From Forsythia viridissima (Eukaryota; Streptophyta; Magnoliopsida; Lamiales; Oleaceae), in assembly GCA_030279155.1 (NCBI GenBank), contig CM059043.1:35022638-35086637 (forward strand): DNA of 64,000 bases, written 5' to 3'. The notes beneath the pieces were generated by a model that ran no database searches, was not told the origin of the DNA, and saw only the letters and a program-made list of their open reading frames with translations. The translations under genes were made by a program, and so were the position numbers. Shown here piece by piece: positions 1 to 10,641 of this stretch (position 1 is the first letter of the stretch; every line of letters begins with the position of its first letter).

Positions 1-599
1 ACAATATTATTTAGTACCAATTCATATGGTAGTGACATTCATGATCTATAATTAGTTAAAAATTTTACGTCCTTTTTTTTTGGGTTAATTAAACTAATGG
101 TCCCATTTTTTTAGGTTTGTAACGATTTCATTTCCATTCTTTTTTTTAGCAAATATTATCTCCATTCTTTCATTTATTTTCACAGAGGATCTCCAAATCA
201 CTATTTTTCATTATTTAAACAATTCTATGACAATTTTACCCCTTGACTTAAATAAATTAAAATAATAGAAAAAAAATACAATGAAAATATTGCAATTGGG
301 CTCTTAACCTTTACAAAAGTACAAATAAATCTTAAAACAATTTTATTTTATTCAAATTAGTATTCTTCCCCACCCCCACCCCCTTCGTTTTCATCCCCCA
401 CGCTTTGCTATTTTGAGTCTCACCCTACATATACATAAACCACCATATCTCTATTTCATATCTCTCTTTGTGAAATAGAGATTTGGCTCAACTAGGTTTC
501 TCCAAAATTTAGCGATCTAGCAGACCCATATGGAGCGATCTGGCTCAACAAAGTTTCTCACCCCCTCTTGCCAAAACTTACAGCCACCTTCGCCGGAGA

Positions 600-1043
600 G
601 ATAGAGACACCAGCCAGAATTATGCTGGCGTGAAAGAAACGATGGTTCCATGTGCATCGTCACCTCATCCATCAGTGCACGGTGGAAAATGCCCGAAACA
701 ATGGCACCGCTTCCGTTTATCAGCAGCGGCGGTGCCACTACCTTTCACGCAACGACGACGGCTACCATAACAGCCATCGCCGCAATCAAGGCAAGGTAGC
801 GGTGCCCCAATGTACCTTCGTCGAAGAGAGAGGGAGAGAGACGTCGGCCAGAATTATGTCGGCGTGAAAGAAACGACGGTTCCATGTGCGCCGTCACCTC
901 CTCCATCAGCGCACAGCGGAAATGCCCAAAACAATGGCACCACTTCCATTTACCAGCAGAGGCGGTGCCACTACCTTTCACGCAGCGGCAACGGCTCTCA
1001 TAACAGCCATCACCGCGATCAAGGCGAGGTAGCGGCGCCCTAA
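600..1043. repeat. Two-copy tandem duplication, about 234-bp period
   Basis: A GC-rich segment starting near GCCAGAATTATG at 613 is repeated from 847 with scattered substitutions (about 600-833 and 834-1043). Both copies contain GTGAAAGAAACGA and GGCGGTGCCACTACCTTTCA. It is open in parts of several frames, but I recognise no protein and the copies do not share a convincing conserved frame. It lies in the cargo region of the surrounding element. Confidence 0.75.
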
Positions 1044-1216
1044 TGTGCCACCTTTTCAACCAATTGAGGTGGCGGCACCAATGCGTGTCGCTGCTCTTTC
1101 TTCCTTCACTGATCATGTTGTATACACTTTTTTATTTGATTTGTTTCTAAAGTATCGCGTTTGTAGTTGTGATTTTGACTTACATGACAGTGATGAATGA
1201 GTTTTAGACACCAAGA

Positions 1217-1420
1217 ATGGAAAAGGGTTCAGCTCCTAGTGTGCAAGACTCACTCAATAGCTTGAACTTCGGCAATAAAATCTATTTTGAGAATGTGTGT
1301 AGTGGAGTTCAGGTTAAAACTGGTGGTGGGCCGTCGCCCGTGGTAGTTCTCAGGCTTCCGCCACCGGTGCCGGCAAAGAAGGAGAGTGGTGGTAATGGTG
1401 GAAGTGAGTTGGGGAAGAAT
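1217..1420 (+). pseudogene. Captured SPL9/15-like N-terminal gene fragment
   Basis: From an ATG at 1217 the frame encodes SLNSLNFGNKIYFEN followed by a glycine/proline-rich stretch and PVPAKK. The pattern (S-L-N-x-L-x-F-G-x-K-I-Y-F-E-[DN]) is typical of the N-terminus of plant SQUAMOSA promoter-binding-like proteins of the SPL9/SPL15 type, which continue through a Pro/Gly linker into the zinc-binding SBP domain. Here the reading frame runs into the AT-rich inverted repeat near 1420, and no SBP domain follows. The fragment therefore looks like the start of an SPL gene copied into the element. The frame is still open, so a short peptide or fusion transcript is possible. The family call is from memory of the motif. 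Confidence 0.6.
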
Positions 1421-1698
1421 ACTAATTTGAATAAAATAAAATTGTTTAGGATTTATTTATATTTTTGTAAAGGTTAATGGCCCAATTGCAATGTTTTCAT
1501 TGTATTTTTTTTTATTATTTTAATTTATTTAAGTCAATTGGTAAAATAGTCATAGAATTGTCAGAATAGTGAAAAATAGTGATTTAGGGACCCTATGTGA
1601 GAATAAATAGAAGAATGAAGATGATATCTGCTAAAAAAAAGAATGAAGATGAAATCGTTACAAATCTGAAAGAATGGGAGTCATTAGTGTAATTAACC

Positions 1699-2697
1699 TT
1701 TTTTTAAAAAATTTATAGTAGATAATAAACTTCACGTAAAGTGAACGTTACTAAATATATTGAGGTAATCACAAGGTGTTGTCTAATCACATAATTCACC
1801 CAGTTTCTAGATAATTGAGTGCTTGTATGATTCAAATTAATAACTATTAAAATGTTGAGGTCACATGTTAACAATTATTTTTAACCACAGTATATTAAAT
1901 ACATGTTTGACTAAATTTAAATTATAATTTAAATTGATTAAATATATTTTTTATCTATATGTTTTGTACAACTCACAATTTATCTACTTATTAATTATTA
2001 TCTACATATTTAATAAAATTTAAAATTTATAAATATTTAAAAAATAATTTCTGCCACAGAACCCATCAAATTATCTTGTCTTGTTTATAGCATTAATTTT
2101 CTCCAACTTTCCAAAAGTTACTCAAAAAACATAAAGTGCATTATTATATGTTATATATGTTTCTACACTGTAGTGGATTAGACAGACCAACAAATTAAGT
2201 CCAACTTTTTTTTAGACCATCTGTTCGGTTGATTTTGTTAAAATTTATATTTTTAATAGATTTTGATAAAAGTTAATGAGAGTTGTGATGTCATAAAATA
2301 TATAATTAAAATTAATTAATTGTTGATTTTAATTTCAACTATTTATTAAAATAAAATAAAAAAATCAAACAAAGACTATATAATAAAAAAATTTAGACTA
2401 TATCAAAATATATTTTAAAGAATTGGATTAAAACTGAGTTGATATTAAAGGATTTTTGAAGGAAGTGTCCCCTTTTGCATGAAGTTCACCAATCACTCAC
2501 AGTGAAAAGAGAAAAAAAAGAGAGAAAAAGCAAATCAATTATTTCTTTACACTTTTTACTTAATTGATTCCATTATAAATCAATGGGAGGGACTAAGGAG
2601 TGGAGAACAGCAATCATTCACACTACCAAACCCTTCTTCATGCACACTCATTTCTCCTTTAATAATTAATCATTCCCCTGGTCCATCAATTCTTTAA
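1699..2697. other. AT-rich intergenic sequence with MITE-like debris
   Basis: No gene is supported. The stretch around 1895-2060 (ACATGTTTGACTAAATTTAA onward) resembles blocks near 8550, 12730, 34380 and 56590, suggesting remnants of a common short element. A similar fragment of another type lies at about 2220-2460. Confidence 0.5.
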
Positions 2698-3870
2698 GGT
2701 TGTGTTTGATTGCGAGCAAGGCAAATGGGTGGAAAGAAAACATTTTCCATGGAAAAGATTTGCCAAGAAAATATTTTCCTGGCAATTGGAAATGTAGTGT
2801 GTTTGATTGGATTAAAATTCGTCCTAGAAAATGTAGTCTTTTTCTTGCTTTTGGTGTTTGATTGTCTTTATTTTCCATGGAAAATGTAGTATTTTTCAAC
2901 TTTTGTTATTTGATAGCAACTATTTTCTAGGGAAATTATCACATTTTCCATGACTAAAATATTGGAGAGAAAAATTGAACTTTTACTATTGACAATTGTT
3001 AAATTATAATTTACCATTTTTTATGCATATTTCCACCATACATTTTATATAATCTAATACAAATTTTGAAAAAATTCTATTGTACGTTGAATTACCACAA
3101 GCATATGGATTTGTTAAAAAGTAACTAAAAGTGAGTTAAATAGTAGCATTCTCATGAGGCCTACGATTTACACTTATGTAAACTAAAATAAAATGTCCTA
3201 TATTTTGAATAAACACAATGGACTAACTTAGTTAACTACATTAAATTTACTTTTAATGATTTAGAGCAACTTAAATTTGCTTAAAAATTAATAATTTTGC
3301 CAACTTAAAAATTAATAATTTTGCTTAAAATTATTAATTTGAAGCAAAATTAATAATTTGCTTAAAAATTAGAGCAACTTAATGATTTAGAGCATTTTAT
3401 ATAATTTGCTTAAAAATTAATAATTTTGCCAAGACATTATTTTGCCAACTTAAAAATTAGAGCAACTTAATGATTTAGAGCATTTTATATAATTTGCTTA
3501 AAAATTAATAATTTTGCCAAGACATTATTTTGCCAACTTAAAAATTATTATTTTAAGCAAAATTATTAATTTGCTTAAAAATTAGAGCAACTTAATGATT
3601 TAGAGCATTTTATATAATTTGCTTAAAAATTAATAAAGGCTTCTTAATTTAAGGAAATTCCCTTCTTGCCAATTTTCATTTGCCATGGAAAATTGATTCT
3701 ACTCATTTGGCAAGAAAATATTTTCATCATTTTCATGGAAAATGGGTCACGTGCATGGAAAATGGAAAAAGTTTGCCATGGAAAATTTTGTGAATCAAAC
3801 AACCCAAAAGGTGGAAAATGGGTGGAAAATTTGCCTTTTCCATGGCAAATTTGGTGTATCAAACACAACC
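2698..3870. mobile_element. PIF/Harbinger-like non-autonomous element, 1173 bp
   Basis: The left end GGTTGTGTTTGATTGC and right end GTATCAAACACAACC are inverted, and both are flanked by TAA (2695-2697 and 3871-3873), the 3-bp duplication typical of PIF/Harbinger elements. Subterminal regions are rich in repeated TTTTCCATGGAAAA and TTTGCCA motifs in both orientations. The centre is AT-rich and includes a tandem array. The same end and TGGAAAA-rich subterminal design recurs in the element at 58342. No transposase is present. Confidence 0.75.
3270..3640. repeat. AT-rich tandem array inside the Harbinger-like element
   Basis: The unit beginning GAGCAACTTAATGATTTAGA occurs at 3372, 3460 (88 bp later) and about 3584, with shorter partial copies before it. 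Units contain GCTTAAAAATTAATAATTTTG and its inverted form, so the array can also fold back on itself. It explains the lack of any coding signal in this stretch. Confidence 0.8.
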
Positions 3871-3920
3871 TAATATAATATCTCACTATCGGTTTTAAGA
3901 AAATAAATTCAAATCTTATT

Positions 3921-4085
3921 CAGTGTTCTAAAAAGCGTAAAATGTAATTAGATGTGAAAGCCGAGTTTCAAACTTTTTGAGCATATAGAAAACGAGATAA
4001 AGACAAGGCGAAGATGAAGTGTGAGATTGGCTAAGCGTGGAGGTTGTGCCCACTCTCACGTTTAGACGAACTTTTTATAACATTG
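3921..4085. mobile_element. Short hAT-like MITE, copy 1
   Basis: It begins CAGTGTTCTAAAAAGCG and ends with the inverted form TTTTTATAACATTG. The interior resembles the better copy at 5287-5442 in opposite orientation (AAGCGTGGAGGTTG matches CAACCTCCACG-type sequence). The 8-bp flanks match poorly (ATCTTATT and ATCTAACA). A third, more decayed relative lies at about 4311-4460. Confidence 0.5.
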
Positions 4086-4310
4086 ATCTAACAAAGTTCA
4101 TTAAGTTCAAACAAACAATTTAATTTGATTAAGACTTAAACGAGCACACTGATTCCAATATTGCTATTCTTAAAAGAGCCAATAACATATTAAGAGATAA
4201 ATCCTACATAAATATAAAATTAACTAATATACAAGGACTAAGCTCCATATCTTACGTTAATTAACCTTTGTAGTCTTGTATTCTTGTACAACATAGATAC
4301 ATACACGATC

Positions 4311-4460
4311 GTTCTAAAAAGTTCGTATAGGCTTTGCCTAAGTATGAGTGCAACCTCCACGTCTAGTCACGTTTCACCTTTACATTACTTCAGTCTAGAT
4401 CCGAAAAAATTAAAATTCGACCTTCACATTTAACTACACTTTACGCATTTTTAAATACCG
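4311..4460. mobile_element. Decayed copy of the CAGTGTTCTAAAA short element
   Basis: GTTCTAAAAAGTTCG at the left, CAACCTCCACGTCTAG in the middle and CTACACTTTACGCATTTTTA at the right parallel the copy at 5287-5442. Ends are eroded and no target duplication is visible. Confidence 0.4.
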
Positions 4461-4925
4461 ACACACGTACATATAGAGAAAGGGAGACAGTGAGACACTC
4501 TCACAGTCTCACCTTCTCTCTCCTACAATTCTTCTACTCTTTTTGTTTGTTTCTTAACTTCTTCAACCCTGGAATTCAACTTCTTTATTTGTTTGCTGTA
4601 GTCCTTGGTTGCACCATGTGCTAGTGTTTTCTTTTTTCGAACATTTTTTAAAATTAAAACTATTCAAAAACTCTAAAAAAGATTATTTATTTATTTTTCA
4701 GTTATGGTAAATTTCAAAAACTATAAAGAAATCTTATGTAAACTTTTAGGAAATTTTTGAGTTTTGACTAAAGTATTCAATTCGTGACTTCGGTGCGTGC
4801 TTCTTCAACTAAAAATTGTAGACTTTAATCCTTGTCCAACATTGAACTTTTGTTTGATTGATAAAAATTTGAATCAAAGTCAACAATCGACTTTAACAAC
4901 AAATTTCAAGTTCAAATTTGGCTAA
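4461..4925. other. Intergenic stretch with a pyrimidine-rich block, no gene seen
   Basis: About 4485-4600 is rich in CT (CTCTCACAGTCTCACCTTCT and similar) and resembles a plant 5-prime leader, but no supported reading frame follows within reach. It could be a leftover promoter or leader. The rest is AT-rich. Confidence 0.35.
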
Positions 4926-5500
4926 GAACATCTCCAATACAATGTATGGATTATTATGTTGAAATACTTCTAATGTATATGTTGTTATTGTATAATAAAT
5001 AAATATTCAAGTTCAAATTTGACATTCAATGCATTCTATAAATTGTTATCTAAATGTATATTATTTTATTAAAATAAAAATAAAACTACATTTAAATACG
5101 CACATAAAATTTAAATTTATTTAGAAATTTTAAATTTAAATCTATACAGAAAATTTAAATTTTAACTTCAGAATTTAGGCGGAGTTTTAGATATTGTCTA
5201 TTTTTTTCCCCTGCCACGCCAGTTTGACAAAATCTTTGACAGCTTTACATTGAAAATAAATTATTTAAGATATTGTCTATTTTTCTCACTGTTCTAAAAA
5301 GTCCGTCGAAATTTCGCCTAGACTCCGCTTAGGCGTAAAGCTTGACCTCCACGCTTAGACATGCCTCACACATCACCTAGACCCAAAAAACTTGAAATTC
5401 GATCTCTACGCCTAGCTACGCTTTACGTTTTTTAAAACATTGATCTTTCTTACGTGACAAAAAAAAAAATTAGCAATCCATGATTGCATTGAAGTTGCTC
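4926..5500. mobile_element. PIF/Harbinger-like MITE, 575 bp, with nested hAT MITE
   Basis: The left end GAACATCTCCAATACAATG and right end CATTGAAGTTGCTC are inverted, and TAA flanks both sides (4923-4925 and 5501-5503). A related pair of ends bounds the element at 36797-37141. The short hAT-like element at 5287-5442 has inserted into it. Confidence 0.6.
5287..5442. mobile_element. Short hAT-like MITE, 156 bp
   Basis: It starts CACTGTTCTAAAAAG and ends TTTTTTAAAACATTG. It is flanked by ATTTTTCT (5279-5286) and ATCTTTCT (5443-5450), which match at 7 of 8 positions, the duplication size of hAT elements. It is nested in the MITE at 4926-5500. Confidence 0.6.
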
Positions 5501-5948
5501 TAAAAAGTAGATTTTTATCAAAATTAAACAGGCACTAAATAAAAAAAAAGTAATTAGACTTTGAATTTAATTTAATTAATAGATTTAAATAATTAAATAA
5601 TGATTTTTTATACATTTTCACAACTGTTCGTATCCTGCCTCAAAAGAATGATGTTATTTTTTATTATCGACTATCACCAATATTTTTTGTGACAACTATA
5701 TTGACATTAAATTATAAATTCACTGAAATATAAAAATATAAAATTCATTTTATAAACTTATCATTTAACGTCCATAGACTGACTATTATCAATCTTAATA
5801 ATAAAAAATATTACTATTTTCAAAATTAGCATTTGTACGTCTCTAGTTGCGTTTTTTATTTTCGTTTAACTTATTTGACTATTTGTACTCTTTACGCTTT
5901 AAAATCACACGTAAACTTATCCTACATCCCACGCTATGCTCTTGGAAA

Positions 5949-8076
5949 ATGGATGTTCATTTTTTGTCCCTTCTCCTCCTCTCTATTTCACTCTTTACAG
6001 TCTCCTACTCCACCACCACTACCACCACCAATGACACCGCCGCTCTCTTCCTCTTCCGTTCTCAAATCGACCCCCACGGCACCCTTCTCTCCAACTGGAC
6101 CACCTCCACCAACAGCACCACCGCATGCACTGCCAATTGGGTAGGAGTGAAGTGCAAAAATAACCGTGTCACTGCCCTCTCCCTCCCCTCCCTCAACCTC
6201 CGTGGCCCCATTGATTCCATCTCCTCCTTAGATCAGCTCCGCCTCCTCGACCTCCACGATAACCGCCTCAATGGTAGCTTCACTCCGATCACTCAATGCC
6301 TCAACCTAAAGTTCATCTACTTGTCTAGCAACGATTTCTCCGGCGAAATTCCACCGGAATTATCCTCTCTCCGCCGCCTCCTCCGTCTTGACCTTTCCGA
6401 CAACAACCTCAGAGGCACCATTCCCACCCAATTCTCCAAACTCTCCCGTTTGCTCACTCTTCATCTCCAGGACAATGAACTCTCGGGGACTATCCCCAAG
6501 TCCCTTGGCTCACTTCCACAGCTCAAAAACTTGAACCTGTCGAACAATCAGCTCTACGGAACGGTACCACAGAGCCTTATATCCCGGTACGGGGAGAATA
6601 GCTTTTCCGGCAATGAAGGATTGTGTGGGAGTAGTCCTTTGCCCCAGTGTTCATACACCGGCGCATCGCCGGCGTTTGCTCAAACAGTGACATCAAATCC
6701 CAGCTCCTTTCCTTCATCAACAGTCCAAGAACCAAATAAGCATCATAAGAGACTTAGCAGTGGATCAATAGTAGCAATCGTGGTGGCAAATTCAGTAACC
6801 CTATTGGTGGTTACATCATTTGTCATAGCATACTATTGCCGAAAGTATTCTGGTCGTGCCAAATCAATGGCAGGGAGTGAGGGTAGCACGAGGCGAAGCA
6901 GTTATTCGGGCGAAAAGAGAGTGTATGCTAATGGTGGTGGAGGTGGAGATAGCAATGGGACTAATGTTACTGATAAGAATAAACTGGTGTTTTTCGATAG
7001 GAAAAACCAGTTTGAACTGGAGGATTTGCTCCGGGCATCCGCGGAGATGCTCGGAAAAGGGTGTTTGGGAAGTGTTTATAAAGCCGTGCTTGATGATGGA
7101 TTTGTTGTGGCTGTGAAAAGGTTAAAGGATGCAAATCCATGTTCAAGGAAGGAGTTTGAACAGTACATGGATGTGATTGGGAAGCTTAAGCATCCCAATA
7201 TAGTGAGATTCAGAGCTTACTATTATGCTAAGGAAGAAAAATTGCTAGTTTATGATTATCTCCCTAATGGCAGCTTACATTATCTTCTCCACGGTAATTG
7301 TTCAACCATCTCGTCTAAAAGTTTAATATTAAATGATCTGTTTTGATCAATGTTGTGTTGTTTTTGCTTATGATCTTGATGTTAAAATAGGAAACAGAGG
7401 ACCAGGGAGAATTCCATTGGATTGGACTACAAGAATCAGCTTGATTTTGGGGGCGGCTCGAGGGCTCGCTAAAATACACGAAGAATATGAGGCCATGAGA
7501 ATTCCTCATGGGAATGTGAAATCATCCAATATACTACTTGATAAAAATGGTGTTGCTTGCATTTCTGATTTTGGATTGTCATTACTTTTGAACCCTGTTC
7601 ATGCAGTAGCCAGGTTGGGAGGGTACAAAGCACCAGAACAGGCAGAAATCAAGAAACTATCTCAAAAGTCAGATGTATATAGCTTTGGAGTTTTATTGTT
7701 GGAAGTCCTTAGTGGCAGGGTTCCATCACAGTACCCTTCACCTGCACCTCATTCGGTCGAGGACGAGAACGAGGACGAGGAATGGACAATGGATTTGCCT
7801 AAATGGGTTCGATCCGTAGTCCGGGATGAATGGACAGCTGAAGTGTTTGATGAAGAATTGTTGAGGTACAAGAATATTGAGGAAGAACTGATGTCAATGC
7901 TGCATGTAGCAATGGCTTGTGTAGTGCCAAAGCCTGAAAATAGGCCAAAGATGGGTGAAGTGGTTAAAATGATAGAAGAGATTAGAATGGAAGAATCTCC
8001 ATTAGGGGATGATTACGACGAATCGCGCAATTCATTCTCACCCTCACTTGCCACCACCGAAGATGGATTTGCTTAG
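5949..8076 (+). CDS. PXC1: LRR receptor-like kinase, PXC1 ortholog
   Basis: Two exons, 5949-7293 and 7391-8076, join to a 676-residue protein. The GT-AG intron (7294-7390) splits a Gly codon in the kinase N-lobe. The start is the ATG that gives a classic signal peptide (MDVHFLSLLLLSISLF); there is no in-frame ATG in the open frame before it. Order: signal peptide 1-20, LRR N-cap and a short LRR run (about 60-230), Ser/Pro linker, one membrane helix (about 274-296), then a kinase domain with GKGCLGS at 369, AVKRL with Lys390, DFGLS at 508 and APE at 529. The catalytic loop reads HGNVKSSN (488-495), so the HRD Asp is Asn, as in many subfamily III LRR kinases, and it is probably a pseudokinase or weak kinase. 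The kinase (GRIPLDWTTR, LLNPVHAVARLGGYKAPEQ) and the tail (DESRNSFSPSLATT) strongly recall Arabidopsis PXC1 (At2g36570), linked to secondary wall formation in vascular tissue. It should act at the plasma membrane. Confidence 0.9.
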
Positions 8077-8439
8077 CTTTTCGCGACTATTTCTCAATCG
8101 AGCATATCTATCAATTTCACCGTAACAGCTTAGAACATCGTGAGACTGTTCGATCTATACACGGTGTTCAACCAATTTCTAAATTTGCACTATCTTAATG
8201 CAAAATTGTTGATGTTATTAGCTCTTTCCTTAGAGGACATGGATTCGTTTTAAGAGTCTTCTATCTAATTTGTAATATTGTATGCTGCTGTGCCATTTCA
8301 TTATATTTTCGTTTCAATAGCATCAGTTAAGCTTTGATTCCTTACAATAGCATCAGTTAAGCTTTGATTCCTTATATGGTTTTAATAATATACCAAAATC
8401 TATATAAATTAAATTCTATTGATGTACCCGTTTACACTT
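8077..8439 (+). other. Probable 3-prime UTR of the LRR kinase, with a short tandem duplication
   Basis: This stretch follows the stop codon and lacks coding potential. A roughly 29-bp unit (CAATAGCATCAGTTAAGCTT...) is repeated in tandem at about 8318-8374. AT-rich sequence after 8250 could supply polyadenylation signals, but I cannot place the site. Confidence 0.45.
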
Positions 8440-8650
8440 GACGCAACGATTTGCTTTAAAAGTGTGGACCAAATATTTATCCTTCATGGCGATGAAGGGT
8501 TTGGTGTTGTTAATAATAACAAGCTTAGCCTTTCTTGTAATATTAAGCTCATGTTTGGCCAAATTATAAGTTGGTCAAACTGGTTCAACATACTTTTTAT
8601 TTATACATTTTGTAGGATTCATATGACCACAACTTATAAACATTTAAAAA
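8440..8650. repeat. Direct duplication, copy 1 (partner at 12605-12815)
   Basis: TGTGGACCAAATATTTATCC, then TTCTTGTAATATTA and ATGTTTGGC appear here and again at 12605-12815 in the same order, with moderate divergence. About 4 kb of transposon-derived sequence lies between the copies. The later part overlaps a widespread short element (TTGGTCAAACTGGTTCAACA). Confidence 0.65.
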
Positions 8651-8767
8651 ATAATTTCAGTATTGTCAAACATACAATAAATCATAACTGAAACAAATAA
8701 TGTATAAAATAAGAAGTTAGAGATAATTGTGACTCGATACACAATGTTCAACGGTCATGCGTTTGAT

Positions 8768-10240
8768 AGAGGAAATTGGACAAAATATCAAGTTTGAACT
8801 GTTAGTTTTGTAAAATGCCAAACTTTGAAATTTTTTGGCCAAATAGACAAATTTCAACAAAAAAAGAACGAAAATACCCTTATCAAACAATCAATATTTT
8901 AATTTTTACCAACTTATCTCTCCAACTTTACCATTTCACACTACTCGCCCACACTACCCGCCCATCTTCTCTCTTTTTGTCTACCATTGTTATCGTAGGA
9001 ATCAAACACATTGCAAAATCTATCATCTGCCACCCGCTTTAAATGTCACCATATTGCCACCCAACTCAATAACTCAAGTAATTGAATGTTAGATTTCATC
9101 AATTTCTTACTACCCATTTGGTTTGATATTTAACATTGTTGAAGTTACATGTCGATTTATTTTCTCATTTTCCAACACTCGATTATTGTTGGTGAAATAT
9201 TATTTTACGATTGTAATTCTTAAGTCATAGAGCAATAACAAATAGGTGACTCATTTACTAATAAATAAAACTCAATGGAACTGTCAGCCGACTTCGAGAC
9301 ACTTTTTCCTTTTCTTTATACGAACTGTCAATTTCCCAAAAGAAATTTTTCTGAGCTTTCGATTTTTCGACAGTTACTCCGTAAAATAGAAAGGAGAGAG
9401 GGGGGAAGGGTAACTCACTGACAGGAGAAAGAGAATAAATAGAGCATCAACTACCATTCCTCAGAACTTATAACTAAAGTTGCTCACATTAGTAGGGTCT
9501 GGCTACGAGTCCTTTTAACCCCTCTCTTGTGCGTTCGGGGATGGCCCGTCATGGATGCTACCTATTCTAACTTGTTGGATGCCAACTCGGCCTTTTGACT
9601 TAGTGCGTCGGCAAATTGGTCATCCTAGACTTGTACTAGATGACCATGCCGAACTCCACATCAAAGTCTTGTTACCGTGCCTGCTTGGGGTCAGTACAAG
9701 AATACAAGGAGACTTTTATGTCATATGAGACTAAGCAGCTATCGGCTGTTCCGACGTTTTTGGCGATTTTAAATTTTTTTTTTCAAATATCAATTTTTCG
9801 ACTAATGTGTCGATTTTCAAAAAACAAATTAATTGTCCATTTTTCGACATTTACTTTAGTGAACTGTTGATTTCAAAAAAAATTGTCGATTTTCCAAAAA
9901 AAAAAGATTCTTTTTTTAACTGTCGAATTTTCGACAATTATGTTGGTGAATTGTTGATTTTCTCCAAAAAAAATGTTCTTCACGAGTAATTGTCGAATTA
10001 TTTTGTATTATCTTGTCTACAATAGCATAATATAGTGTATAATAGTAAAATCCACTTTGATAGCTTATCTTGGAGTTATTGTACGAGTCACAACTACTGT
10101 GAATTTTTAACCACACAAAAAAGTAGTCATTTTTGCAAATGAGTATATTTGACATTTTGCATCTAAAAATGTCTATATTTACAAATGTTATAAAAAAATT
10201 GACTGATTTCCAATCCACCATTTACTTTTGGACACTTTTC
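8768..10240. mobile_element. MULE-like non-autonomous element, copy A
   Basis: The left part (AAATTGGACAAAATATCAAG, ATGCCAAACTTTGAAA) is repeated in tandem at 10262 and, inverted, at the right end of the element at 43048-44119. The right part (ATTTGACATTTTGCATCTAA, GGACACTTTTCAAAATTC) matches the inverted left end of that element. So this is a longer, diverged member of the same family. The interior has many GTCGATTTTC-type motifs and a more GC-rich patch at about 9480-9740 that I do not recognise. Boundaries are approximate and no clear duplication flanks it. Confidence 0.5.
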
Positions 10241-10261
10241 AAAATTCTTTATTTTAATACA

Positions 10262-10641
10262 AGGAAATTAGACAAAATACCAAGTTTGAACGGTGTGTTT
10301 TGAAAAATGCCAAACTTTGAAAAGTTTTAGTCAAATTGACAAATTTTAAAAAGAGATGAAAACATCCTAAAGAAACAAACAAATTTTTAATTTTTACAAT
10401 CTTCTCTCTCCAACTTTACCATTTCATACAACTCGTCCACACTATCCACCTATTTTCTCTCTGTCTTTGTCAGATTCTACCATTATTGTTATAGAAATCA
10501 AACACATTGCAAGATCTATCATCTGTCACCTACTTTAACTATCACCGCGCCGCCGCCACTATATTGTCTCTCCACTCAAGCACTCAATCGATTTTTTTCA
10601 CAGCCAATCTGGTTTTACTCTAAATATATTTGGGTGCATTT
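10262..10641. mobile_element. Partial second copy of the 8768 element
   Basis: About 330 bp starting GGAAATTAGACAAAATACCAAG parallels 8772-9100 in the same orientation, including CTCCAACTTTACCATTTCA and ATCAAACACATTGCA. It runs up to the hAT element at 10642 and seems to lack a right half. Confidence 0.55.

Larger units (their letters stand above)
82..1698. mobile_element. Non-autonomous MULE-type element with long inverted repeats and gene-like cargo
   Basis: The left arm (about 82-380) and the right arm (about 1430-1698) are inverted copies of each other. The left end reads GGTTAATTAAACTAATGGTC and the right end is its diverged reverse complement. Both arms hold the shared block with AAATAAATTAAAATAATA that recurs in the elements at 20435, 37758 and 52756, which defines one family. 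The AT-rich arms enclose a much more GC-rich core (about 480-1420) with a tandem duplication and an SPL-like coding fragment. Flanks are T-rich, so the target-site duplication is unclear. The Mutator-like class is inferred from long inverted repeats and from 9-10 bp duplications at relatives. No transposase is present. Confidence 0.7.

Noticed and set aside
745..1116. 123-residue open frame on the minus strand
   Set aside because: It reads across the tandem duplication and element cargo with no recognisable domain; it is most likely chance openness in GC-rich sequence.
4485..4625. CT-rich leader-like stretch suggesting a gene start
   Set aside because: No reading frame or splice pattern follows that I can support.
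5833..6144. Proline-rich open frame in another frame over the LRR kinase start
   Set aside because: It overlaps the signal peptide and LRR exon, which has strong family matches; the Pro richness reflects C-rich codons in a shifted frame.
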